A stretch of 64,000 nucleotides of DNA from Narthecium ossifragum (taxonomy: Eukaryota > Streptophyta > Magnoliopsida > Dioscoreales > Nartheciaceae), in contig OY986974.1 of the NCBI GenBank assembly GCA_963920575.1, positions 5,691,049 through 5,755,048 of the forward strand, given 5' to 3'. The notes beneath the pieces are model-generated. The model did no database searches. It was not told the origin of the DNA and worked only from the letters and a program-made list of their open reading frames with translations. Position numbers and translations under genes: made by a program. Below, in pieces: positions 21,818 through 33,309 of the stretch (its first letter is position 1; each line of letters begins with the position of its first letter).

Positions 21818-21945
21818 TGCACCAGTTACCCTCTTCTCGGTGTCCCAGAGGAGATATAACGGGTGCATAGAGCGAATGGATCGGCTTACCAGCCCATAGC
21901 ATCAATTCCTATTTGCTATGGCGTCAAATGGTCCGATCCAAATTG
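21818..21945 (+). ncRNA. H/ACA-like snoRNA, copy B
   Basis: The second hairpin is textbook: lower stem TGGATCGG (21877-21884) with CCGATCCA (21933-21940), pocket strands CTTACCAGC and CGTCAAATGGT, and upper stem CCATAGCA (21894-21901) with TGCTATGG (21914-21921). The first hairpin has lower stem TGCACC/GGTGCA and upper stem TCTTCTC/GAGGAGA. The hinge AGAGCGA is one base off ANANNA, and no clear ACA follows the last stem. The fold supports an H/ACA pseudouridylation guide; the missing ACA is the main doubt. Confidence 0.58.
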
Positions 21946-21977
21946 CTTTTTAACTGATTGTGTAATTTTTCTTTTAT

Positions 21978-22063
21978 TGGCAAGTGATGCATATGTGAAA
22001 TCTTATCCTACACACTGAACGACTATCCGTGTGGATTAGACTCTGCTTATTGTCTGATGCTGC
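21978..22063 (+). ncRNA. C/D box snoRNA, 25S guide, copy B1
   Basis: A C box-like GTGATGC at 21984-21990, a D'-like CTGA near 22015 and a D box CTGA at 22054-22057 frame the guide CTCTGCTTATTGT. This matches the 25S element AATAAGCGGAG except for one C to T change that leaves a G-U pair. It aligns with copy A1 at the same place in the module. Confidence 0.6.
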
Positions 22064-22137
22064 TCTGTAATATTTTGAAATTGTTGTTGCAGTTTGATTA
22101 ACGTGCCATAATGTGATATGTACGGTGAAAGAATGTG

Positions 22138-22218
22138 GTGGCAGATGATGCATACTATCTTATTCTACAGACTGAATCGATATGTGGACAGTAAACTCCG
22201 CTTATTATCTGATGCCAC
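22138..22218 (+). ncRNA. C/D box snoRNA, 25S guide, copy B2
   Basis: An 81-nt RNA with terminal stem GTGGCA (22138) / TGCCAC (22213), C box AGATGATG, D'-like CTGA near 22171 and D box CTGA at 22209-22212. The guide CTCCGCTTATTAT is the same as in copy A2. It is the last clear RNA of the cluster. Confidence 0.8.
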
Positions 22219-24045
22219 CTACCAGTTAAATGTTTTTTTTCTTTTTTAGTTCGAATAAGTTCATCTTCTTCCCTTTTTCACCTTTTTCCACCGCTATTTT
22301 GCTGTTGTTGCTATTGTTCATGTGGTATGCCAGCTGCTGACTTTAGTAGAAGGAAATAAATTGTTGTTCATTCGACTATGATGAAGGATGCTGTTTTATT
22401 CTCGACAGATGAGAAATCACTGTGATTGGAAAGCATCTTCTGGGCACCACTGAAGCTGAATATTTTACTAGGTCAAGAGCAGCTGGTGTGCATTTTACTA
22501 CAGGTTCTGGTCAATCTGTTGTATTTCAATGTGTAATGCAATGCAATTTGTCTTGTGAGTCGTGTTGAATCATGTAATTGAGGGGGTGAGGTCAGGAATG
22601 GCAAAAGAGATGGATTCCTCATCTGTTAAGATAGAGAAGCTCGTCTTCATTGCTGCACTTACTTCAATTGGGAGGTGTATGAACAAAATTTTCCATACAT
22701 GGACCTTGATTATCTTTAGGTTTTCCACCTCCAATCTATTATGCACTCTGGCAAATTAGCATTGGGCGTCTTCGACTTTAGGAACCCTTGAAGCTGCTTG
22801 AAAAATGCTGGTCTTTGCAGAAAGTGTTCATTACGGAACCTTGAGTTTGACAGTTCTTTCCACGAACGCATTACAAGCAAAGCAAATAGAGTCTGAAGAT
22901 TATTATAATCCTTGTGTAAATTAAAAGTTGTTTTTTCTCAAGGACTGACTTCTCAATGGTGGAATTTGACTCCCGAGCTGTGACCTAAATCCTGGTGGGA
23001 GCGAGATTATGGTCGCATGAAGTTGAAAACTTAGGCTAAGGAATTTTGGTTGAGTGCTCTTAATTTCAAATCTGTTTTGTTCATTCGTATCTCTCGGATA
23101 GGAACTCCAGAACAGATTTTATAGCTTGTTTCTGTCATATAAAGCAGGGTTCCTAGTAGTTTGATGTAATTCCTAGCCATTTGGCTGATTTAATTATAAA
23201 AAAAAAATTCTGGTCTAATCTCATGTAATGACCGTTGGAATTTCATATACTCTCTTATTCGTCAAGAGAATTCTGAATTCTCAGCGAAAAGGTGAATAAA
23301 TGGATTAAGGAATAAGGCCAATTTTCCATGGTTAATGGGGATGTGATTATGTGAATGAAATCCTTCGAAATTTTAAGCTAAATATGGCACAATACTACTC
23401 TTCACTCTTAAAATGTTTTTGAGTGTTAAAAGCTCTTAAAATGCCAGAATGAGAATCTTTTAACACCACAAAAACTAAAGTTTTTAGGAGTTAACATTTT
23501 AGGACTTGGGAATTAGTAGTTGCAAATCCCCCGAGAAGGTTCAGCATCATTTTTTTAATTGGTTTTTTTGCTCCCCTTTTAATAATTTGAAATTCAATGA
23601 TAGAGTATTTCTAGAAATATTTGCCATATAGGCACGTAGAAATCATGCGGGAAAAAAAGTCTTCATTGATATGTGAATACGTATTACGTCTAGCAACCGG
23701 CCCATTTTTAAACCACCAACCAGATTCAGCCACGTGGCCATATGCAGCCTGGGCATGTCATGTCTCTCTCTGGAGCTCCTTCCTCTCCGTTGATCCCCCC
23801 TCCCTCTCTCTATGGATGTGACCATGTGTCTCTTGTTTTAAGTTGTTAGATAGGTGGACGTTGCTGACGACTCCTTGCAATGCTATCATGGATTCCAAAC
23901 TGATGATGCAAACCGTGTGAGTTGATCCTTAAGTGTTTCCTTCCCTTAATATCTTCACAGTAGTATGGGTTTGCTGCTTGAGTCACTGGCTGAAGAAGTA
24001 AGGGGATTGATTTGGTCTGAGTTTTTGTTTCGGTTTTGCAGATGC
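22219..24045. other. Downstream of snoRNA cluster; LINE-like 3' tail, no protein gene seen
   Basis: A weak C/D candidate lies at about 22376-22470 (ATGATGAA ... CTGA) without a clear rRNA target. A 'catttggctgatttaatt' plus A10 tail at 23178-23211 resembles the LINE-type ends at 2360 and 49664. Short open frames at 22562-22759 and 23621-23821 have no recognisable domains. Confidence 0.4.
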
Positions 24046-27000
24046 ATGGATTTAAGCGATGGAATGTCGAGAGCCTTGGCGCCCCTTTTACGAGTAAGAT
24101 AAAATATACGTTCACTGTATACCTATGGATTTTTCTTTTGTATTGTATGCGTGTTTGTTTGGTTTCGTTATTGTTAGCATGTTGGTGTTGATCGATGCTT
24201 CAGTGATTATCATATGAGGTTATGTTATGTTCTTGAGTCCTTTATGATGATTGCTAATACCGGAATGACCAGAATCTACCAGAATCTTGATTTGTGGACT
24301 GACTTATAGCGAGTTCTTGATTCCTGGTTGAAGTTTAGAAGAATAATTAGTGAGCGATGATGATTTTCTAGCTAGAAGCTAAAAATTTGAATTTGCAAGT
24401 TGCTGATCAAAGCATGGGCTTCAATTCGGTGAATTTGAATCCCACAAGGAATGCTAGTATCATGGTTGGGGTGAGCTGGTGATGCGTTATAACTAGTTTG
24501 AATGCTTTTACCCTGAGATTATAATCTTGTCTTGGCATCATTTGGTACATGTGATCTTTCTTGTCCAACAGTAGAACCCATTAATTAATGGTATTTGCTA
24601 TGAGTCTCTATGCTGCTGGAATATGAAGCTGGAGCGGTCTGGACTTCAGTTTGAGTTCATTTAGATTCAACGAGTAGGGTGTGGAATGTGGGTGTTAAGA
24701 TCAGTCAAAATGCAGTACATAACAGATAATGTAAGTTCCTAATATGATGTTTTCCATTTGAAGAATCTATAGGATTATTTATTTAGGCTAGCTGGCTAGA
24801 TATCCAATTCATCATGTCTTTACTGATATGAAGGCACATGTTTTATGTTTATGTTAATGAATCAAATTTCGTTGACATATTAAGAGATTTTTATCTCTGA
24901 GATAGCATCTGCATTTCAGAAATGTACACATTCTGTGAGCTTTGTCAGGTTTTAAATGTTCCTTAATCCTTACAATGAGTAACATTTTTCGATTTTCATA
25001 ACTATAATGACCATGCGTTTTATTCATCTTGAATGAGTCGAAAGTAAAAGCTGTGTGACTGCATGCTAAAGTAGAAAATATTTTTTTCAGATTAGCTAAT
25101 CTTTTTTTCAGATTAAGGAAATATTTCCCAGTATTAGAATGAACTTCTCCAATCCAAACCTTTTATGTCTTCATGCTTAATTTTATTTCCAAAAGCTTGA
25201 GGCTAGATGTTGCATCACTGTGACTGTTTGTTGACATTGCTTCTCCAATGCAGTAAAAATTCTCTTTAGGATACTTATTTCTGCTAAAAGGTACATGATC
25301 TACTTCAAAGTATATCTTCCTACTGCCATTTATCTAATGGTCTTTTTGTTTGCTGGTCTAGGTGTTTTGAAGAAATCTACAGAAGCCGATGCGATGAACT
25401 TATGCAATTCGAGTATTACCACATGGCTTGTAAGTTCTAACTTCTCAACCTGTTTTCTAGCTTAGATGAAACATCTGTTTTCTGGTAAAGTTCTGTTTCC
25501 TAACAATATCACACACTTGTTTCTTTGGATTGCAATTTGAACGGTATCAGTCAAAATGTAGGGAATATTTCGAATGTAATTGACCTTGGTCTTTCTTCAG
25601 CGTAAACCTATGATACAATTGCTTTCCTTGTCTGATGGTAAAGAAGGGATGGCTAAAGCAGCTAGCTTCTTGTGCTCAAATTATTTGAAGGGTGATCCGC
25701 TATGTCCCAAGATGTGGACCGATCTTCACTGAAGCAGATGTATCCGATGCTCTGAAGGCAATAGGTTTATGTCAATGATTCTAAATGCTGCCTTTATCTG
25801 ATTCTCTTATTCATAGTCTTTTTATGCTTGTCTTTGATATTCAGTGACATTTCTCATGTTGTATTTCCATTATTCAGGTCATGGTGGACCAGATCCAGAT
25901 CTCATTCTTGTATATAGACCTGCCAGATGTCATTTTGGGTTTCCCACATGGAGGATCCGATATGCTGAGATTGCGTAAGTTCCATCATTATGACTCAAAA
26001 GGAATTTCCCCATTCTAGCCGTAAGAGGTTGCATAGGAAGCAAGTTTCCATATGTGGACTTTAGAGCATAATTTTGAACTCTGTGGAATGACTAAAGTAG
26101 AAATTAGATACTACTGTTACTAATGAGGTTTGCTCGAAATTGATCTAATGGATAATGTAACTCCAAATTTATCATCACTTTGGCACATCAGCATCGAATA
26201 AATATCTTCTAGTTTGATATTTTCGAGTCTTGAAAAGCACTGGTTTCTGTAGGAAGGTATTCTTATATTTCTCACTATTTTCCACAAAAGCATGGCCAAG
26301 CATAAAACATATGCGAAATTTTATCAAGCTTTAAAATGGTAAAAGATAATATTGGCATGCCAAGGTACTTTTCTCACATCATAAAAGTTGTAGTGCTGGA
26401 CTTCCTATAGCATTCGAAGAGATGCTCTTGACATGTAGGATTGCAGAATCTTCTGGCACTACAATATTTAACTTTTGGCAGAAAAGTAGCAGGAACTAGG
26501 AATTGCAGAATGACCTCATCAAGGTTCAGCATTGTTGTTGGTGAACTCTTGAAGCTCGAAATGTTGTCATTTGTCAATTCTGGATGTGTCATGATTGAAA
26601 TTCTATGGAAAAGTGTGAAAATAATTGGCACTGATTAAATGGCTTTAATAATATGAAGATTTTGTTTTTTTGGCTCCGGTTTTGAGTGAAAGTTATTATG
26701 TTGTATATGGTAAAGCTAATTTCAACAAAATTTGCTACAAGACTCAAGAATTTTGAGTTCTACGGCAACAACCCAGTTTAGTCCTAAAGGAAAGTGTCCC
26801 ATTCCATCACACAAAGATGTAGCATGGACACATTTAGGATTCATCTTTTAGAAAGTAATATTTCCATCTTGATTGCATGATGACTTTAAAGGGTTCCTTT
26901 TTCTTGAGAGGCTTGCCATATCTTTTCATAAAGGTATAAATTGGGTCTTAAAACTCTCTCTCTGCTTGGAGATGTTTTCACTAGGCTCTTTACATCGAGA

Positions 27001-27878
27001 CAGTCTGGAGAATCTTCACTCGTCTCCACTGTAGTGTAGAAGTTGTAATCTAAGCTCGTAAAGAATGATGTACCAAAAGACAACTGTTCTATTAGAAGTC
27101 GAAGCTTGGTCATTCTTCATAAAGGATTTTTTCCTTCTTAGTTAAGCTAGAAAATTTTGCTTAGAGTTTAAGTATGAGATTAATTTTTTTTTAACCTTGA
27201 ACTCTAGAGATATGGTTACAAGCTACCTTTTTACCATGGCATTCGCTTTTGGTCATAAGTAGTTACTAACCATGTATTAAGGCAAGATCTGTGGAATAAA
27301 GTTTTAGCTCTTGACAAGTGATATGATGTAAAGTGTGTAATCCAACTCAAATTTTCAAGATATAACCATGTTGTGTAGGTACTGCAAAATCTTCTTGCCT
27401 GAAGTAGATTATTTGTTCGGGCAATTATTGACAGAGCTGCAAGAGGAAAACAAAGAATAGGCTAGCAGATATAGTTGTTTTTATTTTTCTCTAGTTCATT
27501 GGGGAATCATTTGTTTTCTCTTTTATCATTTGTTTCTTTCTTGCCACTTCATTGTGTTCAATGGATGTCCATTTCACAGGTGGATGGTTTCTTTAAGTTG
27601 CAGGATGCATGAGGCTAATGTGTATAAGAATTTTGGTTTCTTTGCTGCTGATTCTGTGGCTTTCTTTTGTACTGGAGACGGTTTCATCTGTTTTCTTTTG
27701 CAGATATATAAGACCATTGCGATCTATGCAATATGGCGTCCTTGTTAAAGCCATCCATGACTTCTCCCAAAAACACCAGAACTATGGTAATAGTTTTTGT
27801 GCAATGGCTTGCTTAATTTGTCAAAATGCAGTAACCTGTGCATAACCTTACTCTTACCTGCGCTAATCAGGTTCATAA
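24046..27878 (+). pseudogene. NUS1/LEW1-like cis-prenyltransferase subunit gene, exon-deleted
   Basis: The encoded pieces match the plant NUS1/LEW1 subunit of dehydrodolichyl diphosphate synthase, which with the catalytic subunit makes dolichol at the ER. Exons: 24046-24093 (MDLSDGMSRALAPLLR), 25362-25429 (GVLKKSTEADAMN), 25601-25764 (SLSDGKEGMAKAASFL; FTEADVSDALKAIG), 25878-25974 (GGPDPDLILVYRPARCHFGF), 27704-27786 (PLRSMQYGVLVKAIHDFSQK) and 27871-27878 (stop after QNYGS). The last four borders splice in frame. The large central part (membrane segment to CLYDxEG) is missing between 24093 and 25362, and the joining phase does not fit. Exon 25601-25764 carries a one-base shift with a premature stop near 25731. 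A working copy elsewhere is expected. Confidence 0.75.
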
Positions 27879-28975
27879 AACAGATGCTTGTCATGGCCAA
27901 GACATGTGATGCAGCAGAACGGCTGGATATCGTTGTTAGGGAACCAGTGAATTTGAACACCTACATCCTTAAAAGACTCGTCCCAAAGCTCCTCTCATTT
28001 ATGTAGGAGCCGGTAACACGTCGTCGGCAAATTTTTTCATTTCTAAATTCAGCCTTTTGACCTTGGTTTAGGGTGAGCAAAACAAAAGAGGGATTCGAAC
28101 TCACCACCTCTTAAACATATAATAGGGTCCTTGGCAACTGTCATCGGAGTATTTGTTAGAGATGTTCTATAAAAGGAGAAAATGGATGTTGTTACAATTT
28201 TTGCTACTTAGTGGAATGAAATCATTTTTACGTATACATCTGTGTATATGTATCTCTATATATGTTACTTCCATCAGAGTAAAACTTTGATGATGTAACC
28301 TATGGTCAACTTTATCAGTATAAAGCTATCTCCTACTGCTGCAAATTGAAATTATCTACAGAAGAAAGCAACGGTCCACTTTTAGTTTACATAAGCTGCT
28401 ATGAAAACCTAAAGACACATAAGTATGGAACTTGGGAACCATATTTCTGCAATGATCCCATGGATCACTGGAAGGAAGATAAAAGACATGCTTCATTCAA
28501 TTTTCTTACACCTAAAATGCCTACATAACAATATTTAAGCAGCCCCAGACTCGTAAATTGTGCTTTGGACCAGACTAACAAACATAACAACAGCTCATAT
28601 TGTCAGTAATAGGTTCTTCAGCCCAGCAATAGAACACTTCATAAGCAATTCATGCTTCCATCTGTGGAGCTCCACTTCACTTCCTAGTTTTAAACTTGGA
28701 CCAGGAAAGCTTTTGTGATAGTTCTACATGTGGAGGAGAGTACATGTTTAAGGGAAATATTGCAGAAAGAGATGCAAATTTGCTTCCCCTCAACTTTGGT
28801 AGCTGTGACCTTTATTCCTTTTCTTCCCAGTAGAAGATTTGAAAATGGCAAGAAAGCCGGCAGTAGTGATTGAACGTCAAACCCAATACAGCACTACATT
28901 CCATTCTCTTCAAGAAAACCATCTGCATTGTTACCTCCACTTTCATCTCCAATCCCTCGAACCGCAGAAGCTAAA
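27879..28975. other. Intergenic between two convergent genes
   Basis: This holds the presumed 3' UTR of the NUS1-like transcript and, on the other strand, of the TFIIB-like gene. An open stretch before 28003 (LNTYILKRLVPKLLSF) has no known match. A tRNA-like segment is listed separately. Confidence 0.5.
28060..28145 (-). mobile_element. tRNA-like sequence, probable SINE
   Basis: On the minus strand GTGAGTTCGAATCCC is a good RNA polymerase III B box, with TTGCCAAGGACC about 40 bases upstream as a weak A box. The cloverleaf is not complete and there is no anticodon arm, so this is not a tRNA gene. Plant SINEs of tRNA origin carry such sequences at the 5' end. No target duplication was found. 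Confidence 0.4.
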
Positions 28976-31900
28976 TCAAATCCCTTCTGTCTCCCCAAAC
29001 GGAACACTAGAAGGCTCAGGCGCAGCAGTTGGCACATTGAATTGCCACAGATGAGAGTACCTCTTAGAAGATGTGAGAGCTGAAGCTTGAGCCATCCATT
29101 GGGCCGTGTCGTCAATCTTCAAGTCCCTATCAACCTTCTGCTGACAATCAGTGACATTGGACCTGGCCTCACTTGTGCTCGTGCCTTGATCACCCTTTTG
29201 GTCTTTTACTCCATAAGGCTTTGTTGTGGGCACACCAAAAGGAACATGAGGTTGCCAGAAATTTGGGTGATTTAAAACCTGCATATCAAATGGTGTATGT
29301 GAGCGCCCATGGGGAATGCCTCTGTTCTCCATCTCCTCTTTAATTCTGACACGACCATCGGTATCTGCAGCATCTGAAGCCTTACTTGATTTCATGATTT
29401 CCGAGTGCTTCTCTTTATCCTGATGGTTAATTGAATGAGACATCTCAACCATATCAGCTCTAGAGGCCGAAGAACGTCCAGAACTGATAGATGTCATGGG
29501 GAAAGCCTTCTCCGGAGGAACGGCCGGAGTGTAATTTTGTGGGAGGAGATCGTCCCAGTTCTCCAATAGTTCCTTGTAGACCTTACGAAGAGTGACCTCT
29601 GTCAAGCCAGTTACCTTGCATATCTCAGCCTGAGTTTTGCGTTTGTCTTCTAGCTGGCATGCAAGGTATATAGCAGCAGCAGATATGCTTATTGGGTTCC
29701 TACGTGTACAGAAACATTTATTGACAACAACTTCTCCAATATGTGCTGCAAGTTCCTGTGAAAGATACTGTGTTAAGTTGCCAGATCATTTTAGCTCTCT
29801 GAATATCTGAGTGAAAGGTACCTGAGCAGATTTGTTAAGCTGGAGGAGAGTGCAAAACCGTGGCATGTGAACTGCTATTGAATTGCTGTTGATAGGCTGG
29901 CTTAGTTTCAGAGCTTCACCTAGTATTTTGATGTACTTTCCGATCTCCTTCTGAGGAAGGTTGCTTGCAATAGAGATTTCCTACAAAGCAGAGCATTTCG
30001 AAGAACAAGATAATAAATACTGCAAAAGCACTATATCCTCCAAAAAACTACCAAATCATGTTACAGCTGATTGTTGTGACCCTACATATGCTTCATACAC
30101 CATCAAATTTTCGAATGTATTTCTCAAATTATTTCACATTGCATACTTGAAAGTTCACACAAATCGTTTCCAAATGGCAAGATGTGAATTCCAAGATTTT
30201 GCAACTTGTCCACTAGAGGCTAATGAACAAGGAGTTCCTTGGAGTATAATAATAGCAGTACGAAGTTAGGTAGGGCCAAGAATGCTGCAAAGAATATGAG
30301 GCAATGCTACCATAGTAAGCATGATGTCAGCCCTACGTGCTAGATTTGTTCAAAAGCAAAGTTGCACAAAGAATAGTGCTTGGTCCATTTCTCAACCAGG
30401 CATTTTACAGGTGGCCAGTCCAGTTATTGTTTCTCAACTAACCAACACGAAGTGGAAACAAACCAACAATAGAGTAGCATATTCATCAAAAGGGAAGTTC
30501 GTGAATTACATATAGCTTCTATCATACTTGAGGCACATAGCACTAGCCAAAGAGTTTAGTCTCGTTGGAATGACAAACATCATTCAACAAAACCTATGAG
30601 GAAGATGAAGCAAATGTATCTCAAACCAGTACTCCATGAGGAAAAAAGAAAGTTGGTTAAGATATCAGCCCTATTGAGCTAATTTGCTTACTTTATCAGC
30701 CTTTTATTCTACTGTAGATGGTCATCAGAGAAAAGCATAGGACAGAATAACCATAAAAGTTTCTTTGCAGATACAGGAATGCCAGAGCACTTATTCTGCA
30801 TTAGTTTCAAGCTGCAATATAAATACGAGATGTACCTATACAGACCTAAGAAGCAAAAGGGGCGTAAACTTGCCATCAGCTTGGCAGTTACATACATATA
30901 TAGATGGAAGAGTTAAAAATCTCAAAGGTTATACCTCAACTATTAAAAAGTTGGTTTTCCACCAAAACTAGACATGTTCAAGAAAGTTGCATGGCGAAGA
31001 CATCCACTATGCTAACCTTAACCAAACAAATTCTTTGATGGAGATGCAGAAGGATAACTATCAGCTTGGCAGTTACATATCTAAAGCGAAGAAGTTAAAA
31101 ATGTCAAGAGTTATAACTCCAAAACTATTGAAAAGTTGGTTTTCCACCAAAATTACACAAGTTTAAGAAAGTTGCATGGAGAAAACATCCACTATGCTAA
31201 CCTTAAGCAGGCAAGTTCTTTGATGGAGATGCAGAAGGATAAAACTCCGGTGTCAAATTAGATACCAAATGATATAGAAATCTGACATTCTACCTAATTC
31301 TCATCTTCTTACATTTAATTATTGTTCCATGGAGTTTCAAAGAGCCCATAGAGAGCTTAAGGAATGAAGTGGAAATTGCATCTACACAGAATCCTATGAG
31401 TTGATACAAGTGAATGCCCACATAAAACAAGGCCACTGAAGAATGCCCTCGAGCGGAGGTTCTTTTCCTTCTTTGCTTTCTTTCCACCAAATTTTTCTTA
31501 CATAACTGCCTCGCTAAGACCTCTTTCTGATATTAGAGTACACTCTGCCCAAAATAATATGTTCTTTAGGTAACAACACATCAAAAACATCAGAGCTAAG
31601 GTTTTGTTACTAACATTCCAGTTAGCATATATGATTGCTGAATAGAAATCCAAACTTTTTCATAGGTATATTTGCTTGACAGTCTGCAGTAGAAGCGTAT
31701 GAGGCTTTACGGCAATGCTCTCTATAACACAGACGTTCTTTAGGGGCCAGTTTGGCCAAGGGGCGGATCCGGAATCCGCCCCGCAGGATGGGATCCGCCC
31801 TTGGGCGGATCCCATTTTCTGGGATCCGAGGCCAATCCAAACGCACGGATCCCGCGGATGGGATCCGCGCATCCTCCCATCCCTTGGATCCCAGCGGATC

Positions 31901-32972
31901 CAAGGCTGCCAAACGCACCCTAGGTTGACTTGAATGATTGTGCCTTCACACTGACTTAAGACTCTACTTCTAAACAAGCCGTGAGCTGATGAAGCTGAAC
32001 TATCTAATCAACTAAAGAACAACCACAGGGGCATTGCCCTGATCATATTATCATGCTTGTCCCATTGTTGTTCAGTTCCCAAATACCACGCAACAACAAC
32101 CATCTTCCTCAATAAAACCCCATTTTTTCAGCTAAAATAACTCATTTGAATCTTAATAGATCAAATATCATGCCACCCTTTACTAAATTCCTCAAGTTAC
32201 TGCCATAACTCGCAAAATTTTTACGAAAGACTAGAAAGCTCAAACTAAAAGAGGAATACGGGTAGCAAGAACACCACAAAAGATCAATCATACGCAGAAA
32301 CCCTTGAGAAAAACCAAGAAATCCGCGAGAGTGGTAGTCAAGAATCAATGGTACCTGTAGCGTCCTCGGCTCCTGGGCCTCGCGGATGGCCTGGACCAGG
32401 GCGGCGGTGGCGAGGGCCTCGACACTTCTATTCCTGAGACAAGTGGCAGACGAGCAATCCCGGAAGAGCTGGAACGCATGGTCGGCGATGTCCCGATCGA
32501 GTCCCAGTATAGACGATACGTCGACGATCTGGAGGTAAGCGCGGAGGTGATCCGCCGACACAAGAGGCCCCGATGGATCACAAGACGCGGGACAGGAAGA
32601 AGAAGACGAAGAGGAGGAGGACTCGAGGAGGGCGCGCTCGAGCTCGGCGAGGGCGCCAGAGAAGGAGGAGGCGGTGCGGGCGAAGACGGGCTGGGGCTCG
32701 AGTGACCAGGTGGAGAAGGTGGTGATGAAGCCAGAGGGATGGAACGGGTCCTCGTCGTCGGTGCCGCCGCCGTCGTTAACGATTGGCGGGCATGGGAGGT
32801 CGGGCGTGACGAGGGGGAGAGGCGTGTCGACGGCGCGGGTGAAGAAGAGGGGGTGGGTGGAATGGTGGCGCTCTTCCACGATTCGGCCGCACGAGCAGCA
32901 CTCGGTGACACTGCGCCCAGTCGCCGAGGTGGTGCACCGCCCCTGCGTCCCACGGCAGTACGGACACCGCAT
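28976..32972 (-). CDS. PBRP: Plant-specific TFIIB-related protein (pBRP)
   Basis: Three exons, 32355-32972, 29822-29980 and 28976-29755, join in frame to about 518 residues, close to the roughly 500 of the Arabidopsis protein. The first has the N-terminal zinc ribbon (CPYC ... CCSCGR), then the DPFxPxGFITxFSTWSLEP segment and a Ser run. Cyclin-fold repeats follow: LGLDRDIADHAFQLFRDC and EALATAALVQAIREAQEPRT, then EIGKYIKILGEALKLSQP and GLTEVTLRKVYKELLENWDD. The chosen start is the ATG at 32972, just before CPYC. In-frame sequence 34 codons further upstream has a further Met but is not conserved in character. TFIIB-family proteins place RNA polymerase at promoters; Arabidopsis pBRP is known from the plastid envelope, from rDNA transcription work and from endosperm control. 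Intron 1 (29981-32354) holds a MITE and a 185-bp duplication. Confidence 0.92.
30875..31241. repeat. Direct tandem duplication in pBRP intron 1
   Basis: Two diverged copies of about 185 bp start with TCAGCTTGGCAGTTACATA (30876 and 31061) and end with GATGGAGATGCAGAAGGATAA. Shared blocks include AAGTTGGTTTTCCACCAAAA and ACATCCACTATGCTAACCTT. Many small differences show it is old. Confidence 0.85.
31743..31920. mobile_element. Tourist-like MITE in pBRP intron 1
   Basis: Ends GGGGCCAGTTTGGC / GCCAAACGCACCC form an imperfect inverted repeat related to the MITEs at 1965 and 18916. The interior is made of GGATCC, GGATCCGC and GGGATCC palindromic blocks. The left flank is TTA (31740-31742) but the right flank is TAG, so the duplication is imperfect. 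Confidence 0.68.
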
Positions 32973-33309
32973 CTCTCTCACTCTCGATCCGACTCGCAAC
33001 TCGTGAGTCGTTCCGGACTCGCTGGCACTACTCACCGATAGAGTCCATTTGTTTGGAGTGGCCCAGTGGGCCATTTGCGTGGGTAATGGACTCGTTTCTT
33101 TTTTTTTCTTTTTCTTTTTTAATTAAGCCAAAGCTGAGAAAGCAGTACAGAAGTAAAAGTAAAAGGAAATAAAGTAATCAAACGCAGATCGAGACTCTCC
33201 TCTAGAGATTGCGTGGGTAATGGACTCGTTTCAAACAATATATTTTAGGCTTAAAGTTTAATATCATCAAACCCATAACTAATATTAGAAAATCCCTTAT
33301 ATTTTTTTA

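Noticed and set aside
22376..22470. Possible extra C/D snoRNA
   Set aside because: C and D boxes can be found but there is no terminal stem and no clear complementarity to rRNA before the D box.
32345..32967. Long frames overlapping the first exon of the TFIIB-like gene
   Set aside because: GC-rich shadow frames of a real exon whose own frame has a zinc ribbon and conserved family motifs.
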